This document shows, in pieces, positions 16,624-25,912 of a DNA stretch of 64,000 bases. The stretch's first letter is position 1; every line of letters starts with the position of its first letter. The notes beneath the pieces were generated by a model, which was not told the origin of the DNA, did no database searches, and was given only the letters and a program-made list of their open reading frames with translations. The translations under genes and the position numbers were made by a program. This DNA comes from Nocardioides zeae (lineage in GTDB: Bacteria; Actinomycetota; Actinomycetes; Propionibacteriales; Nocardioidaceae): the NCBI RefSeq assembly GCF_030818655.1, contig NZ_JAUTAN010000001.1, forward strand, positions 4,154,001 to 4,218,000, given 5' to 3'.

Positions 16624-16643
16624 CTTGCCCTGAAATGGACTAG

Positions 16644-16693
16644 GCCCCGGGGGGTTCCTGTGACCGGAGTCCAGAAACCGTTAATCCCGGGGC
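16644..16693 (-). ncRNA. Structured RNA upstream of the Abi gene (abiF-RNA-like)
   Basis: On the minus strand an 8-bp outer stem (GCCCCGGG/CCCGGGGC, 16686-16693 with 16644-16651) encloses GATTAAC and an 8-bp inner stem (GGTTTCTG/CAGGAACC with one G-U pair, 16672-16679 with 16653-16660), capped by a GAC-TCCG-GTC hairpin (16662-16671). It ends 20 nt before the ATG of the Abi gene. The Rfam-type abiF motif is known to sit just upstream of such genes; assignment to that exact class is by position and shape, not by alignment. Confidence 0.55.
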
Positions 16694-16803
16694 GCTCTGC
16701 CCATAATGTAACACAGCATGGAGTTGGGCCAAGCCTGAGTCAGCATCACGACCAACCCGGCTAGGGCGCCAACCCCCGGGGCCCTCTGGGCCACCAGCCC
16801 AGG

Positions 16804-17121
16804 CTAGGCGTCGGCACGCGGGAGCGTGTCCAGGCGGTCCCAGTGGATGACACGGAGGGCGTCCTTCACACTCTGCTCGTCATTCCCCAGCAGCTGAGTG
16901 CCGGTGGACAGATCGGTCACGCGGGCGGCGTACCGCGAACTGCTGCTAGGGCCCGCGTCGAGAACTTCGACGCGCAACTCGTGGGGCCCACGGGCCACGC
17001 TGGTCCGGGTCATCTCGTACGTGTAGATGCGGACGGTGTCGAATACGCGGCCACCGTTCGCCTCGAAGTCTCCGATAGCTCCGCCAATTTCGTCGGCGTT
17101 GTCCAAGTTGATGTCGCCCAT
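16804..17121 (-). CDS. Hypothetical protein
   Basis: A 105-residue acidic protein starting MGDINLDNADEIGGAIGDFE, chosen because AAGGTGGG lies about 6-13 nt upstream of ATG 17121. It alternates beta-like strands (VFDTVRIYTYEM, ARVTDLSTGTQLL) with an amphipathic helix near the end (DEQSVKDALRVIHWDRL). No motif or family recognised. It lies upstream of, and on the same strand as, the Abi gene but is separated from it by the RNA region. Confidence 0.5.
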   Translation of the reverse strand: MGDINLDNADEIGGAIGDFEANGGRVFDTVRIYTYEMTRTSVARGPHELRVEVLDAGPSSSSRYAARVTDLSTGTQLLGNDEQSVKDALRVIHWDRLDTLPRADA

Positions 17122-17540
17122 GGGGCCCACCTTGGCAGACCGATGGAGCACCGGGCTGCGCGCGAGGCAAGGTGTCCCGGTAGCGGATCCCTGACCGGAC
17201 CACCGCGGATCCAGCTGCAGCATCGCTCACCGCTGGCGAGCCACCGTTCCGAGAGGCCCGTCCGTAACAACTCGCGGATCGGGTCCTTCATGCGGGATAA
17301 CCTGCCGAGAAGTTCGTCGGGTAAGCGGGCGGGCGCCAGTCGTCGGACCTCACCGCGTAGCGCCAGGTGCTCCTCACGGTCGGCAGCGCCCGAGCGTCGC
17401 ACCTACGTTGGCCACGGCCTACCGGCCTCGCCCGTGCCGGTGGTGGGTACTCGGGACTGCGACGGATAAGGGCGTGCGCTCTTCTACGCGGGTTGCTCGG
17501 CGCGTCCGGCCACGGCGGCGCCGCCGTCACCTCGCCGTGC
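17122..17540. other. 419-bp stretch without a supportable gene
   Basis: Open frames occur on both strands here but none has a ribosome site together with actinobacterial codon bias, and I see no RNA gene, repeat or terminator. Confidence 0.4.
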
Positions 17541-17768
17541 TCAGCGGCCTTCGCGAGACGCCCTCAGCCAATACCGGAGGAAGAAGATGAAGCAACCGGC
17601 CGGGACAATCGCGAACACGAGGTAGGGGATTGCGTCTGAGACGGACCCGTCAAGGACTTGGAGTAAAGCAACCCCCAGCTGCAAGACCACGCCGCCACCA
17701 AGCAGGGCCATGAAAACGCCGAGTGCAGTCCGATTTCGGAGGATCTCGGGCGTGGTCTCGTTCTGCAT
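17541..17768 (-). CDS. Small two-TM membrane protein
   Basis: A 75-residue protein starting MQNETTPEILRNRTALGVF with two hydrophobic helices (about residues 17-37 and 46-66) and a basic C-terminus (RYWLRASREGR). No family recognised. It resembles other small membrane proteins of this island (10884, 23212, 25484) only in topology, not in sequence. Confidence 0.55.
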   Translation of the reverse strand: MQNETTPEILRNRTALGVFMALLGGGVVLQLGVALLQVLDGSVSDAIPYLVFAIVPAGCFIFFLRYWLRASREGR

Positions 17769-17851
17769 GGCCAGGCGTCCCGTCGGCTCGTGGAGACCCC
17801 CACATCCCCCGCCACGCGTACGGCAAACGTCGATCCCGCCACGCACTCAAT

Positions 17852-17877
17852 CAAGCAGGCCTGTCGAGGCCTGCTTG
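17852..17877. terminator. Perfect 11-bp hairpin
   Basis: CAAGCAGGCCT (17852-17862) pairs perfectly with 17867-17877 around a GTCG tetraloop. It isolates the RHS gene from upstream transcription or ends an unseen transcript. Apart from this, 17769-18126 shows no gene. Confidence 0.5.
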
Positions 17878-18126
17878 GCTCATCTCACCCGAAAGCAGAT
17901 GATTTGCGCCCGCGGGCACTGCGCCCTGCCATCGCGACAGAGCACGCGCGCGCGTACCACAACCGGCTGGTAACCAACTTTCGGGTGGGCTAGACCGCTA
18001 TCAAGATTTCTACACAGATCTTGCACGCGGATGTTGAGGATGGTCCGGTGTCCCGCATATGCGCAGGTCAGGGGGCCTGTGTCGGGGAGCCGTCTCGGCA
18101 GAGTCGGCGTGATCTGGGGAGTCACC

Positions 18127-21100
18127 ATGCGTCTTCGTCCACCTGTCGTCCGCCTGGCCGCGTTGGCGGTGTGCTTGGCGGGAGCTCCGGCTCTCACGCT
18201 CTCGGGAGCGGCTGCAGCCAGCGCCCCGACGAGCCCCTTGGGGATCGCGGCGACGCCTGAGGCGCTGTCCAGCGATCCGGCGGACTACGACTCCGACGGG
18301 GACGGTCGTCCCGACCAGCCCTCCGAGGAGACGGCGATCGAGGTCGCGACCCGGCTGGGTGTCGAGGTCGAGGTGCTCTCGCTGCGCAGCGAGTCGCAGA
18401 CGGTCGTGGCTGATGCCGAGGGCCTGCTGAGCGTGGAGGACTTCGGTTCCCCGATCCGCATCCAGACCGACCCCGACGGCGCCGACGACGGCTGGGTCGA
18501 CGTGGACTACGACCTCGAGGAGACCGGCGACGGTGTCTGGGCGCCGAAGGCCTCTCGGGCCGACGTGGTCGTCAACGGCACCGTCGACGGTGTCGTCGAG
18601 GCCGCCCGGGTGACCTACGAGGACGGTTCCTCGGTCGCGGTGACGTGGCCCGAGGACAACCCCGGCGAGCTCGGCGAGCCGGTCATCGAGGGCGGGCTCG
18701 CGACGTACCCGCTCGAGGGGTTCTCCGGCTCGGTGGACCTGGTGGTCGCGATGACCACGACCGGTGCCTCGACGTGGCTGCGGATCAACGAGGCCCTCAC
18801 GCCCGAGGAGACCGCGGCGATCGAGTCCGAGGGCGTGACCTTCGGTGTGCGGACCTCCGGCGGGGTGGACCTGCAGACCAGCGATGAGGCGATCGCGGCC
18901 GACCCGGCCCTCGCGACCGACGTCTCGCCCGGTGCGCTGGTGCTCACCGACGACGACGGTGAGGCGGTGGGCGCCACGCCGCCGCTGGTGGCCTGGGACT
19001 CCTCCGCCCTCGACGAGGTCGGCATGCCGACCGAGTACACCCTCCTCGGCAGCGACCTCACCGAGCTCGAGGGCACTGGAGACCCCGGCGACGCCGGCGA
19101 CGCCAGTGGCTCTGGGGACTCGTCGGAGCACGAGCTGACGGTGACCCCGCCAGCCGAGCTCCTCGGCGGCACCGACGGCGCGGGCGCCGGGGTGGAGTAC
19201 CCGGTCATCATCGACCCGCAGTTCGAGAACCTCACCCAGAGCCAGGACACCTGGATCCGCAACGGCACGACCGCGTTGAACGGCTCGGACTCCAAGCTGC
19301 TGGTCGGCAAGCACGGCACCAGCGGCGCGGCTGCGAACCTGGCCGCCTCGCTCCTGCAGTTCCAGTCGACCGTCTTCGACGGCCGCCAGATCGACCAGGC
19401 CTACCTCGGGCTCTACCAGTACGGCGCGGGCACCTGCGCGGACCGCACGATGAACATCTACTCGATCCGTGACCAGTGGGCGCAGTCGCAGACCACCTGG
19501 GCCAACCAGCCGTCGTTCTACAACACCAACTTCGAGACCGCCACGCAGAACCGCGCCCCGAGCTGCTCCTCCGGCGCGGGCTACGTCGACATGAAGATCA
19601 CCCCGATCGTGCGGGACTGGGCCCACGGCGCCCGCCCCAACCGCGGCGTCATCCTCGCCGCCCCGAACGGCAGCGACACCACCTCCGCCCGGTCGTACTG
19701 CTCCATGGACTACAGCGCCGCATTCCCGGGCTGCGACCACAAGCCCTACCTGCGGGTGTCGTACTCCCTGGCGATCGCCGGTCAGCGTCCCGGCGCGAGC
19801 CACCTCAGCTTCACCGCCAGCGACCGCATCAACACCACCGTCGACGTCGGCACCGGCAACCTCATGGTCACCGTCAACGGCCTCAACCTGCCCACCATGG
19901 ACGGCCAGCTGCCGCTGAGCGCCACCTACAACGCCGTCGGCGGCAGCACCGACCGTCGCCTCGGCCGCGGCTGGATCCTGGAGAACACCACCGACATCCG
20001 CATGACCCCACGTGCCGGCAGCCAGTCCAGCGCCGACGTCGTGTTCACCGGCCCCGGCGGACGCACCGAGGAGTTCACCACCACGACCACCAGCGGGTCC
20101 GGTGTCACCAGCTACGACAGCCCCGACGGCGTGAAGGCCGACCTCTTCCGCTCCAGCAACGGCTACACGCTGAAGATGCGTGAGTCGCAGATGAAGTACG
20201 TCTTCTCGCCCGACGGTGGCCTGCTGCGCATGGAGGACCGCAACGGCAACACCACCGGTGTCTCCGAGGGCGCCACCCCGTCCGGCTCGGCGTACAAGAA
20301 CCTGACCATCGAGACCCCGGCCGGCTCGGTCGCCGCCCGCACCGGCAACATCACCACCACCTCGAACGGCACCACCACGATCACCCAGGGCACCTCGAGC
20401 GCCCTGCGCACCATCTCGTTCGCCCGGTCCAACAACCAGACCACCTCGTTCACCGACGCACGGGGCCGCACCACCACGTTCAGCTACAACAGCAACGGAC
20501 TGCTCTCGGAGATCGCCGCACCCGGCAACGTGACTACCCAGTTCACCTACGACGACCGCCGCCGCGTCACCGCGGTCACCCAGGTCGAGAACGCCTCCGG
20601 CGGACCCGGGAACTCCATCACCCGGTTCTCCTACCCCAACCGCCACCTCACCCGGGTCGCCGCACCGGACACCAACCAGAGCCAGTCGGTCGATGAGGCC
20701 CCGAACACGGTCTACGAGATCGACGACTACAACCGCGTCAAGAAGACCATCGACCCCGAGGGCCGCGAGCGCTCGCGCACCTACACCCCCAACTCCGACA
20801 CCGCGACCAGCACCCTCGGCGCCTCCTCCGGCGGCGGTGGCGGCGGTGGTGCCGCGGCCGGGTCGACGATCACGAACACGTGGGAGGGCAACGGCGGCGA
20901 CTCGATGACGGGGTCCACGATGCCCACCGGCGCCAGCAGCTCCTGGGAGTACAACGGCACCGCCGGTGCGGTCTACAGCCCGACCTCCAGCGAGGACGAC
21001 GCCGGCAACCAGAGTCTCTACACCTACAACGGTGCCGGCAACCAGATGACCTCCTCCGACGCCTCCCAGGCGACCGCTGAGGTCACCCGCAACTCCGACG

Positions 21101-23031
21101 GCACGATCGACACCGCAACCAGCCCCGGCAACGGCTCCAACGACACCAACTACGGCTACACCAACCGCCAGGTCACCTCGATGACCCCGGTCACCGGGTC
21201 CTCGCTCACCGCGCGGGCCTACACCTACGACACCGTCGGTCGCCTGGCCACCTCCACGAACGGTCGCGGGATCACCACCACCTACAGCTACAACGAGAAC
21301 GACCAGGTCGTCTCCGTCACCCACGACGGCGGCGGCACCGGCGGCAGCGGCACCCAGACCGTCACCTACGGCTACGACGCCGCCGGTCGGCAGAACTCCC
21401 GCGTCGACACCCACGGCACCACGACCACCACCTACGACCAGCTCGGTCGGCTGCTGACCCGCGTCAACACCGCCGGCGGCGGCACCATCACCTACACCTA
21501 CGACAAGGCCTCGCGCCTGGCGTCTTCGACCTCGACCGAGGGCGGCACCACCAACTACGCCTACGACAACGCCGGCACCCCGACGGGCTACAACTACCCC
21601 GTCACCCCGGGCAGCTCCACCCGCATCACCGTCCGGTTCACCACCGACGACAAGGGACGACGCACCGGCACCTACGTCGCCCCCAACGCCGACTTCACCA
21701 CCTGGACCGCGCGGACCACCAACACCTACGACAAGTCCGGTCGCGTCTCCCGCGTCCGCGCCGACCGCGGCAACGGCACCCCGGACATCATCGACGTCAG
21801 CTACTGCTACGTCGCCGGCACCACCCCCGCGAGCGCCTGCCCGGAGAACGACACCGACAACGACCGCGCCAAGCTCGCCTGGAAGAAGGACAACCTCACC
21901 GGCGACGGCGTCCGCTACACCTACGACGAGACCGGGCGCCTCACGAACGCCCAGCCCACCGCCGGGGGTACCACCTACTCCTACGACTACAACCAGGCCG
22001 GCGCCCGCACGTCCGCGACAGCTGGGTCGACCACGCAGACGCTGACGTTCAACGCCGCCCACCAGATCTCCACCAGCGGCTACACCTACGACGGCGCCGG
22101 CAACCTCACCGCCGACCCCGCCTCCGGCTCGACCAACATCACCTACACGCCCGCCGACCAGCTCAACAGCGTCAACAAGAACGGCACCACGTACTACTAC
22201 TCCCACGCCGGCGACGACAACAACGAGCTCCTGGAGCAGTCCAGCCCCGATGGCACCTACCGATACACCTACGGCCGCAACGCCGGCACCGGAGTCCCCG
22301 TCGTCGAGCAGGTCCACCGCACCTTCAACTCGAACGGATCCGTGGTGACCAACGCCGCCGCGGTCATCAGCGACCCCGTCACCGGCACCCCCGTCATGCT
22401 CAAGAGCGATGACGGCATCGCCTCGATCTACGTCTACGACGGCACCCCCGGCGCACCCATCGCCCTGATCTCCGACCAGGCCGGACAGGCCGCCCGGACC
22501 GCCGCCTACACCTACGACCCCTACGGCGCCGCCACCACCGCCGCCGGCGCCAACCCCAACGTCGCCGCCGAGAACCCCTACACCTTCTCCGGCAACGGCG
22601 TCCGCGACCGCACCACCAACTGGGTCCACTACGGCGAGCGCTACTACTCGACCCGCACCGGCACCTTCACCCAGCAAGACACCCTCGACGCACCACTCGA
22701 CCCCAACAACGCCAACCGCTACGCCTACGCCGGTGGCGACCCCATCAACAACACCGACCCCACCGGCCGCTACAGCTGGGATGAGTTCAAGGGCGACGCC
22801 AAGGGCGCGATCAGCAGCTTTGCTGACGGATGGGTGGACTACACCGTCACCGTCATTGCGACGACCACGTTCTTTGCTTTTGCCGGTACGAGCGCCGGCT
22901 GCATCGCTGGGGCCTGGGCAGGCCCGCCTGGCTGCGCTGCCGGCGCACAGACTGGAGCTGGGATTGGCACCGCTGCCGGCTTCATCTACGGGAACGCGCT
23001 TGCGATCGGTCAGCTCTGGGCCAATAGCTGA
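18127..23031 (+). CDS. RHS-repeat polymorphic toxin-like protein
   Basis: A 1634-residue secreted protein. ATG 18127 follows GGGGAG and gives a clean signal peptide (MRLRPPVVRLAALAVCLAG..., cleavage near ALTLSGAAAA-SA, about residue 31). An N-terminal region with a dockerin-like DSDGDGRPD stretch (residues 56-64) and a DNRLRE-like beta domain precedes a long YD/RHS repeat tract (YTYDGAGNLT, YTYDNAG, YGYDAAGR types, about 780-1480). The RHS core ends at YAYAGGDPINNTDPTGR (about residue 1548), after which a private 86-residue tail begins. That tail is hydrophobic and Gly/Ala rich with lower GC codons, suggesting a membrane-active or truncated toxin. The next gene encodes a 2-TM protein, a candidate immunity partner. 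RHS shells of this kind encase and deliver the C-terminal toxin. Confidence 0.85.
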   Translation: MRLRPPVVRLAALAVCLAGAPALTLSGAAAASAPTSPLGIAATPEALSSDPADYDSDGDGRPDQPSEETAIEVATRLGVEVEVLSLRSESQTVVADAEGLLSVEDFGSPIRIQTDPDGADDGWVDVDYDLEETGDGVWAPKASRADVVVNGTVDGVVEAARVTYEDGSSVAVTWPEDNPGELGEPVIEGGLATYPLEGFSGSVDLVVAMTTTGASTWLRINEALTPEETAAIESEGVTFGVRTSGGVDLQTSDEAIAADPALATDVSPGALVLTDDDGEAVGATPPLVAWDSSALDEVGMPTEYTLLGSDLTELEGTGDPGDAGDASGSGDSSEHELTVTPPAELLGGTDGAGAGVEYPVIIDPQFENLTQSQDTWIRNGTTALNGSDSKLLVGKHGTSGAAANLAASLLQFQSTVFDGRQIDQAYLGLYQYGAGTCADRTMNIYSIRDQWAQSQTTWANQPSFYNTNFETATQNRAPSCSSGAGYVDMKITPIVRDWAHGARPNRGVILAAPNGSDTTSARSYCSMDYSAAFPGCDHKPYLRVSYSLAIAGQRPGASHLSFTASDRINTTVDVGTGNLMVTVNGLNLPTMDGQLPLSATYNAVGGSTDRRLGRGWILENTTDIRMTPRAGSQSSADVVFTGPGGRTEEFTTTTTSGSGVTSYDSPDGVKADLFRSSNGYTLKMRESQMKYVFSPDGGLLRMEDRNGNTTGVSEGATPSGSAYKNLTIETPAGSVAARTGNITTTSNGTTTITQGTSSALRTISFARSNNQTTSFTDARGRTTTFSYNSNGLLSEIAAPGNVTTQFTYDDRRRVTAVTQVENASGGPGNSITRFSYPNRHLTRVAAPDTNQSQSVDEAPNTVYEIDDYNRVKKTIDPEGRERSRTYTPNSDTATSTLGASSGGGGGGGAAAGSTITNTWEGNGGDSMTGSTMPTGASSSWEYNGTAGAVYSPTSSEDDAGNQSLYTYNGAGNQMTSSDASQATAEVTRNSDGTIDTATSPGNGSNDTNYGYTNRQVTSMTPVTGSSLTARAYTYDTVGRLATSTNGRGITTTYSYNENDQVVSVTHDGGGTGGSGTQTVTYGYDAAGRQNSRVDTHGTTTTTYDQLGRLLTRVNTAGGGTITYTYDKASRLASSTSTEGGTTNYAYDNAGTPTGYNYPVTPGSSTRITVRFTTDDKGRRTGTYVAPNADFTTWTARTTNTYDKSGRVSRVRADRGNGTPDIIDVSYCYVAGTTPASACPENDTDNDRAKLAWKKDNLTGDGVRYTYDETGRLTNAQPTAGGTTYSYDYNQAGARTSATAGSTTQTLTFNAAHQISTSGYTYDGAGNLTADPASGSTNITYTPADQLNSVNKNGTTYYYSHAGDDNNELLEQSSPDGTYRYTYGRNAGTGVPVVEQVHRTFNSNGSVVTNAAAVISDPVTGTPVMLKSDDGIASIYVYDGTPGAPIALISDQAGQAARTAAYTYDPYGAATTAAGANPNVAAENPYTFSGNGVRDRTTNWVHYGERYYSTRTGTFTQQDTLDAPLDPNNANRYAYAGGDPINNTDPTGRYSWDEFKGDAKGAISSFADGWVDYTVTVIATTTFFAFAGTSAGCIAGAWAGPPGCAAGAQTGAGIGTAAGFIYGNALAIGQLWANS

Positions 23032-23088
23032 GCGAAGGGGTGTGGAACGCTCCTAGCCGCTAGAACCACCAGAATTCCAGGGAGTCTC

Positions 23089-23131
23089 CCGGGGCTCGTC
23101 TGTCCGCTATATGCAGATGGACGGGCCCCGG
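23089..23131. terminator. Imperfect hairpin between RHS and the candidate immunity gene
   Basis: CCGGGGCTCGTC (23089-23100) pairs, with one bulge, with GACGGGCCCCGG (23120-23131). It would end or attenuate RHS transcription, leaving the immunity-like gene a separate supply, presumably from a promoter in 23132-23205. Confidence 0.45.
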
Positions 23132-23211
23132 AGCTGCACGCGGACGAGCACCTCGCTTTCGTCAGCCCACTAACATTGCCTGAAGAGGATTCAGCGAAAA
23201 CGGAGGGGATT

Positions 23212-23451
23212 GTGACGACCAGCTTTCTTCGAATGCCGAAGCATCGGGGAGTTCTGATATTCCTGACGGTGGTCTACGCCCTCAGTACGGCCATGTCGGC
23301 GGGGGCATTGATCTTGTCGCTTGTAGATGGGACACAAGTTCTCCGGTTGGTTTTCGCGGCGTGGCTTGCTGCGTCCGCCCTGCTCTTGACAGGCGCGATC
23401 GCGGGACTCCTCGAAGTCCGGAGAGACAAAGTGGCTTCTTCCACCAAATAG
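23212..23451 (+). CDS. Two-TM small protein, candidate RHS immunity protein
   Basis: A 79-residue protein from GTG 23212 (GGAGGGG 3-9 nt upstream). Two hydrophobic helices (about residues 14-36 and 43-65) are flanked by a basic start (RMPKHRG) and end (VRRDKVASSTK). It lies 180 bp after an RHS gene with a hydrophobic C-terminal tail, the usual place of an immunity gene; membrane immunity proteins normally pair with membrane-acting toxins. No sequence family recognised, so the role is inference from position and topology. Confidence 0.5.
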   Translation: MTTSFLRMPKHRGVLIFLTVVYALSTAMSAGALILSLVDGTQVLRLVFAAWLAASALLLTGAIAGLLEVRRDKVASSTK

Positions 23452-23475
23452 TGGTGCGTCCGGGGGCCTTGAGTT

Positions 23476-24102
23476 CTACGGCGCGGGGGGCTTCCGGTTG
23501 CTCAGAGCGCGCACCACGCTCGCCCTAGAGACGCCGATGATCGCTGCGATCTGGTCAAGGGTGAGACCGTCTTCGTCTCGGAGCCGGCGGGCCGTAGTGA
23601 CTCGTTCGGGAGTCATGACCCGCGGTCGACCGCCGCGGCGTCCGCGGGCGCGGGCAGCCGCGAGTCCGGCGCGGGTGCGTTCCACGATCAGCTCGCGCTC
23701 GAACTCGCCGAGCGCGCCGAAAACGTGGAACACGAGGCGCCCGCCGGCGGTCGTGGTGTCAATGGCCTCGGTCAACGAGCGGAACCCGATGCCGCGGGCC
23801 TCGAGAGCGTTCACCTCATCGATGAGGTGTCGCAGCGAGCGTCCCAGGCGGTCCAGGCGCCACACCACCAACACGTCGCCCTCGCGGAGGTAGTCCAGCA
23901 CTCTCGTGAGCTCAGGGCGGGAGTCGGTCTTGCCGCTCGCGGTCTCCACGAAGACCCGTGTGGCGCCGGCCGCTGCGAGCGCGTCGATCTGCAGGTCGGC
24001 CGATTGATCTGCGGTCGAGACCCGGGCGTAGCCCACCAGGGTCCGAACGCGTTCGGGCACCGCCGCAGCCGCTGCTGTAGCCGCCTGCTCCTCGAGCATC
24101 AC
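23476..24102 (-). CDS. Serine recombinase (resolvase/invertase family)
   Basis: A 208-residue small serine recombinase. The catalytic Ser is in YARVSTADQS (about residues 24-33); LVVWRLDRLGRSLRHL carries the conserved Arg pair, and ALGEFERELIVERTRAGLAAAR is the long dimer helix (core quoted). A C-terminal helix-turn-helix (LTLDQIAAIIGVSRASVVRAL) binds DNA. Such enzymes resolve cointegrates or invert DNA segments. No transposase of the Tn3 type is adjacent, so it may serve an older element of which it is the relic, or a plasmid-derived island. Confidence 0.88.
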   Translation of the reverse strand: MMLEEQAATAAAAAVPERVRTLVGYARVSTADQSADLQIDALAAAGATRVFVETASGKTDSRPELTRVLDYLREGDVLVVWRLDRLGRSLRHLIDEVNALEARGIGFRSLTEAIDTTTAGGRLVFHVFGALGEFERELIVERTRAGLAAARARGRRGGRPRVMTPERVTTARRLRDEDGLTLDQIAAIIGVSRASVVRALSNRKPPAP

Positions 24103-24250
24103 CCCTCCTCGTCGCCCGGTTGGCTTCGGGCGCCCGACTCTACGGTGGAATGGCTCAGAAACGATGACGGCGCGACTTGTGATCCGTAGATTCTGGACAC
24201 GGGTTCTGATGCACGCTTTGGTGCACCCACGGGACTTGGGACACCCAGGC

Positions 24251-24268
24251 TCAAAAACGACCGTTTGA
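24251..24268. promoter_or_regulatory. Palindrome upstream of recombinase, possible res/crossover site
   Basis: TCAAAAACGACCGTTTGA is an imperfect 18-bp palindrome 149 bp upstream of the recombinase start and 35 bp before the divergent gene at 24303. Size and place fit a subsite bound by a small serine recombinase; it could equally be an operator. Confidence 0.3.
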
Positions 24269-24302
24269 CGACCGGCCGCCCACGCGGGACTGAGAGACTG
24301 GC

Positions 24303-25487
24303 GTGGTGGTGTCGACAGGTGGCGTCAGAGGTGACGAGTCGTCGTTCCGAGCGCGGTGGCACGACGACCAGGAGTCGATTCACATCAGCGTGCGCCCAGA
24401 CGGAATCGACGCCCTGCCGTTGGAGCAGCGACGCGAAGCCCTGGCAGACCTCGCAAGCACCTGCAGCACCGCCCTGATCGCGGCGAACGACCGCCACGCC
24501 GTCATCACCGATCCACCCGACCCCGACTACACCCTCGCTTGCGGCCCCGCGCCGACGCCACGCATCGACGACGTCGAGGTGTGGCTGACTGATGCGCCCA
24601 GCATCGAGCACGCCCTCGCCTGGATCCGGACTTTCGCCACCGTTCTCAACGCCAAGGGAGTGCGCTGCACCCTCAGCCCCTCACGCTGGGCCGGCCGCAG
24701 CCGCCCCGAACCGAACGGGCAGATGATCCCGAGCGCCGCGCTGTGCCTCAAAGGGTGGCGCATCATGGACGACACACGCCGGTGGGGCAGGTATCCGAAC
24801 CCGGGCTGGGTGTTCGACCACGAGCTGGCCGACCGGCTGCTCCACTCCACGCTGAAGTGGGTCGTGCGGGACAGCCCCACTCCCGACACCGCCACCGTCG
24901 ACATCGTCGTCGACGGCGTCGGCATGTTCATGCCTCCCACCGAAGCCGCGTGGCATTTACGACGCAACCTGACCAACGCGAAACTGATGTGGTTCGAGCA
25001 GGACACCCGCAGCCGCAACGTCCGCTTCGACTCCATCGGCCGGATCCTGGCCCAGGCCTACGAAGCCCACCAACCCTGGACCATGACCCTCGCGGCCGTG
25101 CGGTCCCTGCTCATCGACCTGCACCGCGACCTCGAGCTCGGTGTCGTCCGACTCGCCCCCAATCAGACCGGGAAACCCGGCTGGGCGCTGTCGTCCTACG
25201 CGCCTCTGCCCGAACACCTACCGCGAACCCGAACCATCTACTCACGGTGGCGCCACCACGACGCCACCAAAACCTTCGACGCCTACGGCATCCAGCTCCT
25301 CAGCGACGCCCACCTCGCCGCAGCCCACGACCTCACCGGCTGGATCATCACCCCCCTCACGGGCGGCATGCACCTCGTCGAACACCCCGACCCCGCCGCC
25401 TGGTTCGCCCACGACGAACCCGACCCCCACGTCCTCGCCCAAGCCCGACACGACTTCGGACCCATGATCATCGACCGGCGGGACTAG
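24303..25487 (+). CDS. Hypothetical 394-residue protein
   Basis: A soluble protein starting at GTG 24303, without signal peptide or membrane helix. It contains many Trp, His and Asp residues, e.g. WWLTDAPSIEHALAW-like and GWRIMDDTRRWGRYPNPGW blocks, and a central region WHLRRNLTNAKLMWFEQD. I recognise no catalytic motif. It sits divergently from the serine recombinase, in the island, and its 3' end overlaps a convergent 2-TM gene by 4 bp. Function unknown. Confidence 0.55.
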   Translation: MVVSTGGVRGDESSFRARWHDDQESIHISVRPDGIDALPLEQRREALADLASTCSTALIAANDRHAVITDPPDPDYTLACGPAPTPRIDDVEVWLTDAPSIEHALAWIRTFATVLNAKGVRCTLSPSRWAGRSRPEPNGQMIPSAALCLKGWRIMDDTRRWGRYPNPGWVFDHELADRLLHSTLKWVVRDSPTPDTATVDIVVDGVGMFMPPTEAAWHLRRNLTNAKLMWFEQDTRSRNVRFDSIGRILAQAYEAHQPWTMTLAAVRSLLIDLHRDLELGVVRLAPNQTGKPGWALSSYAPLPEHLPRTRTIYSRWRHHDATKTFDAYGIQLLSDAHLAAAHDLTGWIITPLTGGMHLVEHPDPAAWFAHDEPDPHVLAQARHDFGPMIIDRRD

Positions 25488-25705
25488 CGACGACGACGGC
25501 GTCGACGCGAAGCAGAAGAGCGGGCGCCGCGATTCAGCGAGCGATCGAGCACCGGATAGAACGCGTACCAGGAGAAGGCGAAGAACAAACCGGCGACAAC
25601 CGAGACCACCGTTGCGGAGAGCACGGTCTCGTCGTGCGACAGCATGAACGGGAACCATGCGATCCCGAAAAACAGGCCCGTAGCGGCAGCCAGCACGAGT
25701 CTCAT
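25484..25705 (-). CDS. Small two-TM membrane protein with poly-Arg tail
   Basis: A 73-residue protein with two hydrophobic helices (about residues 3-20 and 31-50) and a strikingly basic end (SASRRRRRRR). The N-terminus MRLVLAAATGLFFGIAWF could also be read as a signal peptide. No family recognised. It overlaps the convergent gene at 24303-25487 by 4 bp. Confidence 0.5.
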   Translation of the reverse strand: MRLVLAAATGLFFGIAWFPFMLSHDETVLSATVVSVVAGLFFAFSWYAFYPVLDRSLNRGARSSASRRRRRRR

Positions 25706-25912
25706 TCACGTCAGATACCCCAACGATCTGCCGGTGAACCCGAGCGGCCCTCTCATTCCCCGGGCCACCGCAATGGCCCGTACGCCGAGCTAGCCAGCCG
25801 TCCCGGTCGGCCCGGGCGGCCCGCGTGAATAGGCAGACCGTTCGAGGATCAACTCACTTTTGTCGCGTGCCGGGTCTGATGGAGGCTCTCATTCCACGGA
25901 AGGATGAGAGTC

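Noticed and set aside
17010..17402. Minus-strand open frame upstream of the gene at 16804-17121
   Set aside because: Overlaps the better supported gene in another frame and has no ribosome site.
18010..22677. 1555-residue open frame on the minus strand across the RHS gene
   Set aside because: Gly/Val/Ala-rich text mirrors the repetitive RHS codons; the plus strand encodes a clear RHS protein with signal peptide.
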